Assembly (NCBI GenBank): GCA_964474695.1
Contig: CAYYTK010000009.1
Coordinates: 1 to 64,000, forward strand
Direction: 5' to 3'
Length of the DNA stretch: 64,000 nucleotides
DNA from: DAOUBP01 sp964474695
Lineage (GTDB): Bacteria; Chloroflexota; Anaerolineae; CG2-30-64-16
Both the position numbers and the translations under genes were made by a program. Positions 1 through 8,730 of the stretch are shown here, piece by piece (position 1 is the stretch's first letter; the number at the start of each line of letters is the position of its first letter). The notes beneath the pieces are model-generated. The model made no database searches. It was not told the origin of the DNA and saw only the letters and a program-made list of their open reading frames with translations.

Positions 1-3000
1 GTTGCGTAACCCGCGGATCCCGGCGTTTCAGCCGGTGTAAGCGAAAGTCCTGCAAATGCCGCACCCGACCAGGAGAATGGCAACCCAGGGATCGGCTTGC
101 CGAAAAGCGCATGCACCTGAGCCGGAGAGACGATCCGGCGGATGCCACTACCGTCGGCATTCATCACATACAGCCCGGCTTCGTACACCTGATTCGGATG
201 CACATCCCTGTCAATGGCGAAGAAAACCTGCGTCCCGTCGGCAGAAAGACGGAAGTACGGGTAAGCGCCAAGCTCAATCACCTGGCGCCGGTTGCTGCCG
301 TCGGCGTTGACCATGTACGCGATCACGCCGTCCCAGTAGAGCACCTTCGATCCGTCGGCGCTGATGTCCACTGCCGGCGCCCAGTCTCCGGGAAGCGTGT
401 CCAGCTCGCGCATTCCCGTGCCATCCGCGTTGATCACATAGACGTGAGAAGGAGCGCCTTTCACGATAAACGCAGCGCGGCTGCCATCTGCCGAGAGGAT
501 GGACCCCCGTTTGCCGGCGTACGCACCCGGTAGGCTGGCAAAGGTCGTGAGCTGGCGATAGGCCAGGGTGCGGATGACCGTCCCCGCCTCAGACGACCCG
601 CCACAGCCGCCGGGGGTCCAGGTCGGCGTGGGCGTGGCGGTCGCCGTCGCGGTGCGCGTCGGCGTGGGGGAGTAGGTGGGGGTGCCGGTCGGCGTCGCCG
701 TCGCGGTGGGGGTGGGCGTTGGCGTGGGTGTGCAGGTGCCCATGCCCGGCGGGACCTGGTTGACGACCTCCAGTTGTGCCACATCGAGCGCGGTGGAGTG
801 GCGCTTGCCGTCACCCGCCTGGACCTCGGCCCTCATGCGCACCAGGCGCGGACCGAGCGGCGCGCCACTGGACGCCCGCACCGCATTGTTGCTAAAGACC
901 TGGTCGCCGTCATCGTCGAGCAGGATCGCACCCCCATTCATGACGGTGCTGTCGTTGATCCCATCGCGCAGCGACACACCATTGACCCGCACAAGAGTTT
1001 GATCGGTGGTGACGCGGGCGCGGATAGCCGCCGCCGAACTGCCGTCGGCCATCACATACGGCGGCGCGATCTTCGGATCGGTCATCACGGGCGCCAGGCC
1101 GAGGCTGGGTGGGTTGAGATCCAGGATGGCCATCTGCAAAGGTCCCGCGTTGTAGTCCGCCCCGTACAGAAAACGTGCGCCGCTGCTGCTCATAGCAGCA
1201 GCGTACAGGCCGTAGTTGTTGACCAGCGATGGGGGATCCGACGTGTAGAACGGCCCGCGGATCGCCAGCTCCACGCGCCCGCTGCCATCGGTGTTGTAGA
1301 GCGTGCCGAGGTAGTTCACCTTGGAGCCTTCCCATGTCAGTTGGATCCGAGTGCTGTTGGTGTTCGGACTGCAGTAGTCACTCAACTGTGTCGCAGACCC
1401 GCTGCCATCCCAGTTCAATGCCTTCAACTCGCAAGGCGCGGAGCAGCACGGGGTGCGTTGGGCAAGGTAAACCACCTTGCTGCCATCGCCGCTAAGGGCC
1501 ACGATATGAATGTACAGGTAGTAGTCCTGGGGAACCGGGTATTCTGCCAGGCCGCTGCCATCGCCGTTGACCCGCATCACGCGCGCCCCGCCGTTGGAAA
1601 CCTGGGTGCCAAACACCAGGCGACTGCCATCATGCGAGACATCGAAGTAGACCTCCGTGCCCGCCGCGAAATGTGTAAACGAGTCGGGGTTCACGCCGTA
1701 GAACGCGGCCACCTGGTTCTTGGTGACAATCGCACGCGGGGCGCCGCCGTTCCAGCTTACTGCATACAAGCCGGCCGGGTAGTTCTGGCCGCTCACGCTG
1801 AACCCCTGATCGGTCATGAAGAACACCTGGGCGCCATCGCCCGACAGGCGGAAGAATGGGTAACCTTCCGTCCCGATGATCGCGTGGCTGCCGCTGCCGT
1901 CGGCATTGACGCCGCGCACCGAATGATAGCTCTTCTCCCTGCCCTTGGTAATCACGCGCGAGCCATCGGCGCTGATATCCACCCGCGCCTCATAGATGCC
2001 CTCCGTGCCGCTGCGCGTGTCCACCAGCACCGGCTCGCCGGAGCCATCGGTTCTCATCACCCAGAACTTAGTGGGGTCGAAATAGCGGGTAAAGACAGCA
2101 TAACTGCCGTCAGCGCTGATCTTGAAAGAGCCATAATCAGCCCAGGCGCCAGACCCGGTGAAGGCAGTGATTTGATGATAGGCCAGTGTGCGCACGATGG
2201 TCCCCGCCTCCGCAGGCTCGCCGCAGCCGCCCGGGGTGACGGTCGAAGTGGGGGTTGGTGTGGGCGTGCGCGAGGGCGTCGCTGTCGGTGTGAGTGTGGG
2301 GGTGCGCGAGGGTGTTGCCGTCGGTGTGAGCGTGGGAGTGGGCGTAGCGGTAGCAGAAGCCACGCGCAGGGTCAGGTACGATGTGCCGTAAACGGCCTGC
2401 GATGCCGAGATCACCGCCTCGCACCCCGGCGCGGCGCCCGCCGCGGCCTGCGCCAGGAAACCCACGCTGGTCTGACCTTGCGCCACCGTCACCGAAGCAG
2501 GCACGGTGATGCAACCTGGCGCAGAGGAGCTCAACGAAACGTTGACAGCCTGAGCCGCCGCCTCGCTCAAGCTCACCGTCATGTTCGAGCTGCCTCCCGG
2601 CACAAGGACAAACGGATCGGCTGACAAGATCAGGCGTTTGGTCGGCAGGCAACTGATCTCGATGACCGAGGCATAGTCCGGGTAGTTGGTCTTGACGTCA
2701 AAGCCGATGTTGGCGCCAATCAGGCTCCGCCAGTCACCTGCCCAATTCACAGGCGCCACGGCCCAGTGCCAATCCCCCGTCGCCCAATCGCTGACTTGCA
2801 GGTAGCCGCCCGGATTTCCTCCGGACGACTTCCATTCCATCGTGCCGTCACCTGCCGCCGTCCATGCCTCCGACCCGGCATCGAATCCGGCGCCGAACCA
2901 CGATCCGACAGCCACGTTGTCTACCCCACCGATATCCGCTCCATCGTGCATCTCGGTGCGGATGCGAAACTGCGTAACCTGGGACATCACCCTCTGAAAC

Positions 3001-4118
3001 GTCGCGCTGTCCACATTGAAGGTTGCCGCTGACAGCGGGATCGTGAACCGCTGCCAGGTGTTGGCGGCCGAAGGCGGCCCGAACGACGCCGTGATGGTCT
3101 GGTTGCACACTTCCACCGTGCTCGTGGCCGTCGGCGTCACCGTAACTGTCGCGGTAGAGGTAGCCGTTGGGGTGGGGGTCGGCTCCGGGCCGGGCAACGT
3201 GGGGATGCTGCCGAACGTCCACCAATCCCCGACCGACGTGCTGGCGCCCGGCCCGATCGTCCGCTGCCATTGCAGGCCGAAGCCGTTGTCAGCGCCATCC
3301 GCGCTGGTGTCGATGGTGTTGTCGAACCCCGGCCCGGCATAGCATGACCCTGACACAGGACAAGTCATGTTATCGCCGCAGTAGCCGATGCCCGCCCAGA
3401 TGTCGAAGAACCAGCCTTCCTGGTAGGCGGTGGCGGTTGACGCAGGCACGAACAGCATATACCACGGTCCGCCGGGAGCATAACCGCCCACGGCGCCGCT
3501 GATCGGATCGTAGTAGCCACGGCCGTAGTCATCATTGGCGAAGTGGCTGTCGACGGCGTGGAAGAGCTTTACGGTCTGAGACGAACCGGACGTGTTGGCA
3601 ACGTCCCAATCGAGGCGGAAGTAGCCCTGCCCGTTCACATAGGACGCGCGCTGCGTCACCCGGACGCCCGTCGTCCCCGCGTCGAGCACTGTCGTGACCA
3701 CCCACGGATCACCCGCCGTGCCGGAGCCGATCGGCCCGCTGTGACTCACGGTCGTCCACGGCCGCACGGTGTACATGGCCGTGGTCACCCGCCCGCTGAA
3801 ACAGGCATCCGGCCCGAAAATGTCGCCGCCAACCTGAAGCCAGATGCCGCTATCCGCGCTGCCATCCTGCCAACCGTAAGCCTGGCCCACACCATTGTAA
3901 TAGGGCTGGATGCTGCTGTCCGCGCCAATGGCCACCTGCAGCGGGCTGCCAGCGATCGTGAGCGGGTTGGGGAGGTTGGAGGGTGAAAGCGGGACGCCGT
4001 GAGGCGCCAGACTTGAAGCGCGAGCTATGATCGGAACAGAAGCTGCCACCAGGGCAGCGAAACACATGACTGCGAGAGAGACGAGGGTGCGAGGCATAGC
4101 AGATCGTGCGGAGATCAT
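1..4118 (-). CDS. Giant secreted TolB/WD40-like beta-propeller protein with Thr/Pro linkers (C-terminus off window)
   Basis: The frame is open from an ATG at 4118 to the window edge (about 1372 codons, stop not seen). AAGGAG lies 8 nt before the ATG. The N-terminus has a signal peptide (hydrophobic residues about 14-32). Residues about 35-310 form an extracellular domain without a recognised name. A Thr/Pro linker follows (311-336), then a carbohydrate-binding-like region (337-585), a second Thr/Pro linker (587-632), and a propeller rich in DGS motifs of the PD40/TolB kind. A third linker (1126-1170) leads into a second propeller. Both propellers open with near-identical text (GGCGEPAEAGT and GGCGGSSEAGT, then RTLAY), so this is an internal duplication. 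It is probably surface-exposed or secreted, possibly polymer-binding; no catalytic motif is visible. It resembles the protein at 52846 in architecture. Confidence 0.85.
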   Translation of the reverse strand, partial: MISARSAMPRTLVSLAVMCFAALVAASVPIIARASSLAPHGVPLSPSNLPNPLTIAGSPLQVAIGADSSIQPYYNGVGQAYGWQDGSADSGIWLQVGGDIFGPDACFSGRVTTAMYTVRPWTTVSHSGPIGSGTAGDPWVVTTVLDAGTTGVRVTQRASYVNGQGYFRLDWDVANTSGSSQTVKLFHAVDSHFANDDYGRGYYDPISGAVGGYAPGGPWYMLFVPASTATAYQEGWFFDIWAGIGYCGDNMTCPVSGSCYAGPGFDNTIDTSADGADNGFGLQWQRTIGPGASTSVGDWWTFGSIPTLPGPEPTPTPTATSTATVTVTPTATSTVEVCNQTITASFGPPSAANTWQRFTIPLSAATFNVDSATFQRVMSQVTQFRIRTEMHDGADIGGVDNVAVGSWFGAGFDAGSEAWTAAGDGTMEWKSSGGNPGGYLQVSDWATGDWHWAVAPVNWAGDWRSLIGANIGFDVKTNYPDYASVIEISCLPTKRLILSADPFVLVPGGSSNMTVSLSEAAAQAVNVSLSSSAPGCITVPASVTVAQGQTSVGFLAQAAAGAAPGCEAVISASQAVYGTSYLTLRVASATATPTPTLTPTATPSRTPTLTPTATPSRTPTPTPTSTVTPGGCGEPAEAGTIVRTLAYHQITAFTGSGAWADYGSFKISADGSYAVFTRYFDPTKFWVMRTDGSGEPVLVDTRSGTEGIYEARVDISADGSRVITKGREKSYHSVRGVNADGSGSHAIIGTEGYPFFRLSGDGAQVFFMTDQGFSVSGQNYPAGLYAVSWNGGAPRAIVTKNQVAAFYGVNPDSFTHFAAGTEVYFDVSHDGSRLVFGTQVSNGGARVMRVNGDGSGLAEYPVPQDYYLYIHIVALSGDGSKVVYLAQRTPCCSAPCELKALNWDGSGSATQLSDYCSPNTNSTRIQLTWEGSKVNYLGTLYNTDGSGRVELAIRGPFYTSDPPSLVNNYGLYAAAMSSSGARFLYGADYNAGPLQMAILDLNPPSLGLAPVMTDPKIAPPYVMADGSSAAAIRARVTTDQTLVRVNGVSLRDGINDSTVMNGGAILLDDDGDQVFSNNAVRASSGAPLGPRLVRMRAEVQAGDGKRHSTALDVAQLEVVNQVPPGMGTCTPTPTPTPTATATPTGTPTYSPTPTRTATATATPTPTWTPGGCGGSSEAGTVIRTLAYRQLTTFASLPGAYAGKRGSILSADGSRAAFIVKGAPSHVYVINADGTGMRELDTLPGDWAPAVDISADGSKVLYWDGVIAYMVNADGSNRRQVIELGAYPYFRLSADGTQVFFAIDRDVHPNQVYEAGLYVMNADGSGIRRIVSPAQVHALFGKPIPGLPFSWSGAAFAGLSLTPAETPGSAGYA

Positions 4119-4300
4119 CTTCTACTCCTTCGTGAAGAAACCCAGGCGAGACGCAGGCTAACGGCGGAGAGGTCACGAACTGCTGACCGTGTTGCCCGCA
4201 TTGCAGTACGATGGGCTCAGTATATCAGAATGCCATCGGCTTGACAATCCGCTTTGGGGCCTTACTTGCCGAAAAAGCGAAGATGATGCATACTGGCCGC

Positions 4301-5257
4301 ATGCACAACCAACGTCTTCAACGATACCGGTTGCTCTGCGTACTTTTCCTCTCACTAGCGCTGTACTCGCCCTTCAACGCAACCGCAACCGGACTCACCG
4401 ACGCCGCTACGACAGCGGAAACCAGCTCTCTCTACACGATTCAACCCGGCGATACGCTTTGGCATATCGCCGCAGCCCACGGCATCACCCTGCAGGAGCT
4501 ACTGGCGCTCAACAAGGGCCTGGGGGATCCCACGCTCCTGCGGCCCGGGCAGACTATCCGGGTGCCGGGCAACGGCGCGGGAGTAGATCCTTCACCGGCC
4601 CCCGCGAGCGCGACCTACATCGTGCGGCCCGACGACACCTTATGGGACATTGCCGCCAACTACGGCCTTTCGATCGCCGACTTGCTTGCCGCCAATCCCG
4701 GGGTGGATCCCCGGCGTCTCGCGGTGGGCCAACAACTGAAGGTCCCCGGCATCGCGCAGGAAGCGCTGCTGGCAACACAGTCCGCTGCCGACGCGGCGCA
4801 GCCCCCTGCAGCCGAAACAACGCCTCAGGCGGCATCCGACGCAGGCGCTGCTCCAGCGCCGGGAATCAATTCCATGGCCCTGGACCTGCTGAACCGCATC
4901 AACGAAAAGCGGCTGACAGGCGGCAGAACGGCGCTCACGTGGAACAACGAGCTGGCCGCCGCGGCCCAGGCGCACGCCGACGATTGTGCCCGGCGCAACC
5001 GGGGCAGCCACGTCGGTTCCGATGGTGCGCGGTTGGCCGGTCGCTTGCAGCGGGCCGGCTACGTCCCGGCCTGGTCAGGGGAAAACTGGGCCAACGCGCA
5101 GAGCGTGGAACATGCGCTGGCGTTGTGGTGGAATGAGCCGCCCGGCGCTGATCCCCACGTGCAGAACATTATGGCCAGCCGCGCCACCGAAATCGGCATC
5201 GGCGTGGCGCAAGGCTCCTGGGGCATCTACTTCATCGCGGATTTCGGATCCCAATAA
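4301..5257 (+). CDS. Secreted LysM-LysM-CAP domain protein
   Basis: Predicted secreted protein of 318 residues. A signal peptide (about 1-31) is followed by two LysM peptidoglycan/chitin-binding modules, opening YTIQPGDTLWHIA (about 45-89) and YIVRPDDTLWDIA (about 104-147). After an Ala/Pro linker comes a CAP/SCP domain (about 193-315) with the typical SHVG, GENWA and HVQNIM segments. The LysM modules should hold it at the cell wall; bacterial CAP domains have no settled activity. The frame is open further upstream (ATGs at 4211, 4283 and 4286), but only the ATG at 4301 places the signal peptide at the N-terminus. Transcribed divergently from the giant propeller gene. A second CAP protein, without LysM or signal peptide, lies at 51089. 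Confidence 0.85.
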   Translation: MHNQRLQRYRLLCVLFLSLALYSPFNATATGLTDAATTAETSSLYTIQPGDTLWHIAAAHGITLQELLALNKGLGDPTLLRPGQTIRVPGNGAGVDPSPAPASATYIVRPDDTLWDIAANYGLSIADLLAANPGVDPRRLAVGQQLKVPGIAQEALLATQSAADAAQPPAAETTPQAASDAGAAPAPGINSMALDLLNRINEKRLTGGRTALTWNNELAAAAQAHADDCARRNRGSHVGSDGARLAGRLQRAGYVPAWSGENWANAQSVEHALALWWNEPPGADPHVQNIMASRATEIGIGVAQGSWGIYFIADFGSQ

Positions 5258-5274
5258 GGAGGTATCTCACAACC

Positions 5275-6144
5275 ATGAAAATCATCGACCTCACCATCCC
5301 CCTGGGCATCGGCACACCGGCGTGGCCAACCTATGAGCCGCTGCAGGTGAAGTACTTCAAGCGGCTGGCGCCCAACGGCGCCAACGGCCAACTGCTCACC
5401 CACTCCAACCACCTGGGCACGCATCTCGATGGCGAGATCCACTTCTTCACGCCCGGCAAGGACATCGCCAGCCTGGACATGGACTTCCTGGTCGGCCCCG
5501 GCGCGATCGTGGACCTCTCGGACGCCTGCGGCAACTACGACATCTACACTCCCAAAATGATCGAGGAACGCGTCGAAGTGCGCGCGGGCGACATCCTGAT
5601 CATCCACACCGGTTACCACCATTTCGGCTGGGATATGCCCACCGCGGACGAGATCCGCTACATGGTGCAGCACCCCGGGCCTGACCGCGAATTTGCGCTT
5701 TGGGCCAAACAGAAGCAGATCAAGTGGATCGGCGTGGACTGCGGCAGCGCGGATCATCCGATGAACACCATCATCCGGCAGTGGATGCCGCGCCAGGCCA
5801 AAGAGGCGGACGCGCACTTCCGCAAGAAGTACGGCGAGGGCCTGGAGGAACGCTTCGACGATTCGAAGTACCAGCTCATGCACATCGAGATGTTCCCTGA
5901 CCACATCATCCATGCGGAGTGCATCGGCGGCGAGATCGATCTGCTGTTGAACCGCCGCGCCACGATCGGCTTCTTTCCGTGGCGCTTCGTGGACGGTGAA
6001 AGCTCCATCGGCCGCTGCGTCGCGTTCGTGGAAGATGCCGAATACGATGAGCTGATGCAGCTCAAAGAAGTGATGGGTATCACCAAATTCGGCGACGCGT
6101 TCAACCCCGCGCACGTGGATCGGATCAACGCGCTATCGCGCTAG
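5275..6144 (+). CDS. Cyclase family (kynurenine formamidase-like) metal-dependent hydrolase
   Basis: 289 residues of the cyclase/formamidase-like family, metal-dependent amidohydrolases that open cyclic or N-formyl amides (kynurenine formamidase, isatin hydrolase). The metal-binding signature is clear: NHLGTHLDGEIH with H46, H50, D52 and H56. An AAGGAGG site precedes the ATG. It leads a tight same-strand run with the nitrilase at 6154 (9-nt gap), the ChrB-like protein, an MFS transporter and a CoA-transferase, upstream of an FdrA/DUF1116 pair and a molybdenum hydroxylase. In that setting an amide or imide intermediate of nucleobase/ureide breakdown is a plausible substrate, but the sequence does not show which one. 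Confidence 0.85.
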   Translation: MKIIDLTIPLGIGTPAWPTYEPLQVKYFKRLAPNGANGQLLTHSNHLGTHLDGEIHFFTPGKDIASLDMDFLVGPGAIVDLSDACGNYDIYTPKMIEERVEVRAGDILIIHTGYHHFGWDMPTADEIRYMVQHPGPDREFALWAKQKQIKWIGVDCGSADHPMNTIIRQWMPRQAKEADAHFRKKYGEGLEERFDDSKYQLMHIEMFPDHIIHAECIGGEIDLLLNRRATIGFFPWRFVDGESSIGRCVAFVEDAEYDELMQLKEVMGITKFGDAFNPAHVDRINALSR

Positions 6145-6153
6145 GGAGCGCCC

Positions 6154-7083
6154 ATGCAACGCTTCACTGCCGCGTGCGCGCAATACGCCATCACGCCGAT
6201 GGACACCGCGGCCAACGTCGCCAAATCGGCCGCCTGGACCCGCCGCGCGTTTGACGAATCCGGCGCCCAGCTCATCGTGCTGCCGGAGACCATCACCACC
6301 GGCTTCGTGCCCAAAATCGGTCCCGGCGAGCTCTGGGACCTGGTGGACGCGTTGCCGGGGCGCTTGTCCGAGCCGATGCAGGCAGTCGCGCAGGAACTGG
6401 GCGTCCACCTGGCTTTCGGCACCTACGAGCGCGGGGGGACGCGCGGCGTTGTGTACAACTCGGCCGGGTTGATCGGGCCCAACGGTGATCTGCTGGGGGT
6501 GTACCGCAAAACCCACCTGTTTCCCACTGAGCGCCTGACGGCCCTCACCCCTGACCCCTCTCCCGAACACGGGCGAGGGGAAACCGAAGTGAGTGGGTGG
6601 TCAACCCCCGGCAACGATCCCGTGGTGATCGAGACGCCGCTGGCAAAGATCGGCCTGACCATTTGCTACGACGGTGACTTCCCGGAGCTGTACCGCGCGG
6701 AAGCGATCATGGGCGCGGAGGTGATCATCCGCACCAGCGCCCTGCTGCGCTCGTTCGAAATCTGGGAGCTCACCAACCGGGCTCGCGCTTATGACAACCA
6801 CGTTTACTTGATTGGCTGCAACTATGTGGGTTCTGACGCGGGCGGCAACTACTACTTCGGGCACAGCATGATCGTCGATCCCATCGCGCATAAGTTGGCG
6901 CAGGCGCGCGGCACCGAGGAGGTCTGCTTCGCCGAGCTCGACCCCGATCCGATCAAGCGCATCACCTACGGCGCGGCCAGCCCGATGATCTTCGAGCATT
7001 TGCGCGATCGCAACCTGGCCGCGTATCGCAATATCCTGACGCCGGGACAGAGCGGATTCGAACCGGGAAAACGAAGTACGTAA
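6154..7083 (+). CDS. Carbon-nitrogen hydrolase (nitrilase superfamily), with in-frame repeat insertion
   Basis: 309 residues. The Glu-Lys-Cys triad of the nitrilase superfamily is visible: E45 in LPET, K119 in YRKTHLF and C171 in ICYDGDFPE. The family hydrolyses linear amides or nitriles through a Cys thioester; aliphatic amidase or N-carbamoyl amide hydrolase activity is most likely here. Between K119 and C171 there is an extra stretch (about residues 129-149, TPDPSPEHGRGE) encoded by an imperfect palindromic repeat at about 6542-6596. It lies in what should be a surface loop, keeps the frame and leaves the catalytic residues intact. Co-directional with the cyclase 9 nt upstream. Confidence 0.85.
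   Translation: MQRFTAACAQYAITPMDTAANVAKSAAWTRRAFDESGAQLIVLPETITTGFVPKIGPGELWDLVDALPGRLSEPMQAVAQELGVHLAFGTYERGGTRGVVYNSAGLIGPNGDLLGVYRKTHLFPTERLTALTPDPSPEHGRGETEVSGWSTPGNDPVVIETPLAKIGLTICYDGDFPELYRAEAIMGAEVIIRTSALLRSFEIWELTNRARAYDNHVYLIGCNYVGSDAGGNYYFGHSMIVDPIAHKLAQARGTEEVCFAELDPDPIKRITYGAASPMIFEHLRDRNLAAYRNILTPGQSGFEPGKRST
6542..6596. repeat. Intragenic imperfect palindrome (TPDPSPEHGRGE-type) inside nitrilase gene
   Basis: Starts CCTCACCCCTGACCCCTCTC and ends GGCGAGGGGAAACCGAAGTG. The arms pair imperfectly. The outer CCTCACC/GTGAG ends resemble those of the element inside fdrA at 11012. The length keeps the reading frame. Confidence 0.6.
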
Positions 7084-7098
7084 GGAGCGTCTATCCCC

Positions 7099-7521
7099 AT
7101 GAAATGGGTCACCCGTTCCCATGTCCACGTGGACCGTGTTGCCTGCCCGTGGCTGATCAGCCGCTTCGTGGACTCCGATGCCGAATTCCTCTTCGTCCCG
7201 GCCAGCCGCATTCAAGAAGTCGTGACAAGCGAGGGCGCGATCCCGTTCGACGCGCCCGGCGTCGAATTGGGACACCGTGACGGCAAGTGCTCGTTTGAGA
7301 CGATCATCGAAAAGTACGGATTGAAGGACAAGGCGCTGTTGAAGCTCGCGCACATCGTCCACTGCGCCGACACCGACGCGCTAGCCGATAACCCGCTTGC
7401 GGCAGGGTTGGAAGCCATCGCCGTCGGCTACAGCATGCGCTTCCCAGACGACCATGAGAACCTGGCACGCCAATTCGAAGTCTATGACGCGCTGTATGCG
7501 TGGTGCAGGTTGAACCCATGA
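7099..7521 (+). CDS. ChrB-like (chromate resistance family) domain protein
   Basis: 140 residues resembling the C-terminal domain of ChrB. The hallmark opening is present: HVDRVACPWLISRF followed by DSDAEFLFVP, then GHRDGKCSFETII and a His-Cys-Ala-Asp segment near the middle. In chromate operons the domain is linked to Cr(VI) sensing or reduction, but stand-alone copies are widespread and of unclear function; no ChrA transporter lies next to it here. An AAGGAGC site precedes the ATG. Its stop overlaps the start of the MFS gene (ATGA at 7518-7521), so the two are probably translationally coupled. Confidence 0.75.
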   Translation: MKWVTRSHVHVDRVACPWLISRFVDSDAEFLFVPASRIQEVVTSEGAIPFDAPGVELGHRDGKCSFETIIEKYGLKDKALLKLAHIVHCADTDALADNPLAAGLEAIAVGYSMRFPDDHENLARQFEVYDALYAWCRLNP

Positions 7522-8726
7522 CCTTCCGGCGCCGCCTCATCGACTTCCTCGGCCTACGCCGCAGCATGGCAGCACTGCTCGCCATGGTGATCCTGGTCGG
7601 CATGGGCGAGAAGCTGGGCGAGCGCTTCCTGCCCATCTACATCCTGGCGCTGGGCGGCAGCGCGTATGTGATCGGCCTCCTCAATGGGCTGGACAATCTG
7701 CTCAGCGCGCTCTATTCTTTCCCCGGCGGCTATCTGAGCGACCGGCTGGGATACAAGCGAGCACTGGCAGTTTTCAACCTCGTATCGATGGCCGGTTACG
7801 TGCTCGTCATCCTCTTCCCCACCTGGCAGGCCGTCATCTTCGGCGCGTTCTTCTTCATCTCGTGGGATGCGTTATCGCTGCCCGCCACCATGAGCCTGGT
7901 GGCAAGCGCCCTGCCCAAAGACAAGCGCACGATGGGCGTCTCGCTGCATTCGCTGGTCCGGCGCATCCCCATGGCGCTGGGGCCGGTGGTGGGCGGGCTG
8001 CTGATCAGCCGTTTCGGCGAGCGGGACGGGGTGCGCATCGCGTTCGGCGTAGCGCTGGCGTTGGCCGTGGTGGCGCTGGTCCTGCAGCAGTTGATGATCG
8101 AAGAGGGGCAGCGGAAGACGCAGGCCGAGAGGAATCCGTTGCGGCTGGCCCGCGCCATAACCCCGGAGCTGCGCAACCTGCTGGTATCCGATATCCTGGT
8201 GCGGTTCTGCGAGCAAATCCCGTACGCGTTCGCCGTTGTCTACTGCATGAAGATCGTCGGCGTCTCAGCGGTGCAGTTCGGCCTGCTGACGACCATCGAG
8301 ATGGTGGTTGCCATGCTGATCTACATCCCGGTGGCCTACCTGGCGGACCGGGGCGGCAAGAAGCCGTTTGTGGTGATCACTTTCTTCAACTTCACCCTCT
8401 TCCCGCTCGTTCTGCTTGCCTCGCACAGCTTCGCCATGCTGGTCCTCGCGTTTATCGTGCGCGGGCTGAAGGAATTCGGTGAGCCGACCCGAAAGGCGCT
8501 GATCATGGACCTGGCGCCGGAAGACAAGAAGGCGGCGATGTTCGGCCTGTATTATCTCATTCGCGACGTGATCGTCTCGCTGGCGGCATTCGGCGGCGCT
8601 TTCCTGTGGGAGGTCTCGCCGCAGACTAACTTCCTGGTGGCCGCTGCGTTCGGCGCGGCAGGGACACTATTCTTCGCCCTATTCGGCCGCGATCTATCCA
8701 GGCCAGGGACCAAAGAGGTGAGGTAG
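7518..8726 (+). CDS. Major facilitator superfamily transporter
   Basis: 402 residues with about 12 hydrophobic segments. The MFS loop 2-3 signature appears as GYLSDRLGYKR and a second-half echo as AYLADRGGKK. An earlier start at 7500 is open, but the ATG at 7518 overlaps the previous stop (ATGA) and fits the N-terminus better. The substrate cannot be read from the sequence. Its place between the cyclase/nitrilase genes and a CoA-transferase suggests import or export of a metabolite of that pathway. Confidence 0.85.
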   Translation: MTFRRRLIDFLGLRRSMAALLAMVILVGMGEKLGERFLPIYILALGGSAYVIGLLNGLDNLLSALYSFPGGYLSDRLGYKRALAVFNLVSMAGYVLVILFPTWQAVIFGAFFFISWDALSLPATMSLVASALPKDKRTMGVSLHSLVRRIPMALGPVVGGLLISRFGERDGVRIAFGVALALAVVALVLQQLMIEEGQRKTQAERNPLRLARAITPELRNLLVSDILVRFCEQIPYAFAVVYCMKIVGVSAVQFGLLTTIEMVVAMLIYIPVAYLADRGGKKPFVVITFFNFTLFPLVLLASHSFAMLVLAFIVRGLKEFGEPTRKALIMDLAPEDKKAAMFGLYYLIRDVIVSLAAFGGAFLWEVSPQTNFLVAAAFGAAGTLFFALFGRDLSRPGTKEVR

Positions 8727-8730
8727 CCCC

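Noticed and set aside
774..2624. 616-codon open frame on the + strand
   Set aside because: It is the shadow of the giant minus-strand propeller gene, which has a signal peptide, ribosome-binding site and repeat domains; the + product is Arg/His/Ala-rich without any domain.
4241..4246. TTGACA upstream of the LysM-CAP gene as a promoter
   Set aside because: No acceptable -10 at 16-18 nt.
7099..7521. Chromate resistance operon
   Set aside because: Only a ChrB-like domain protein is present; no ChrA transporter follows, and the next gene is an MFS protein.
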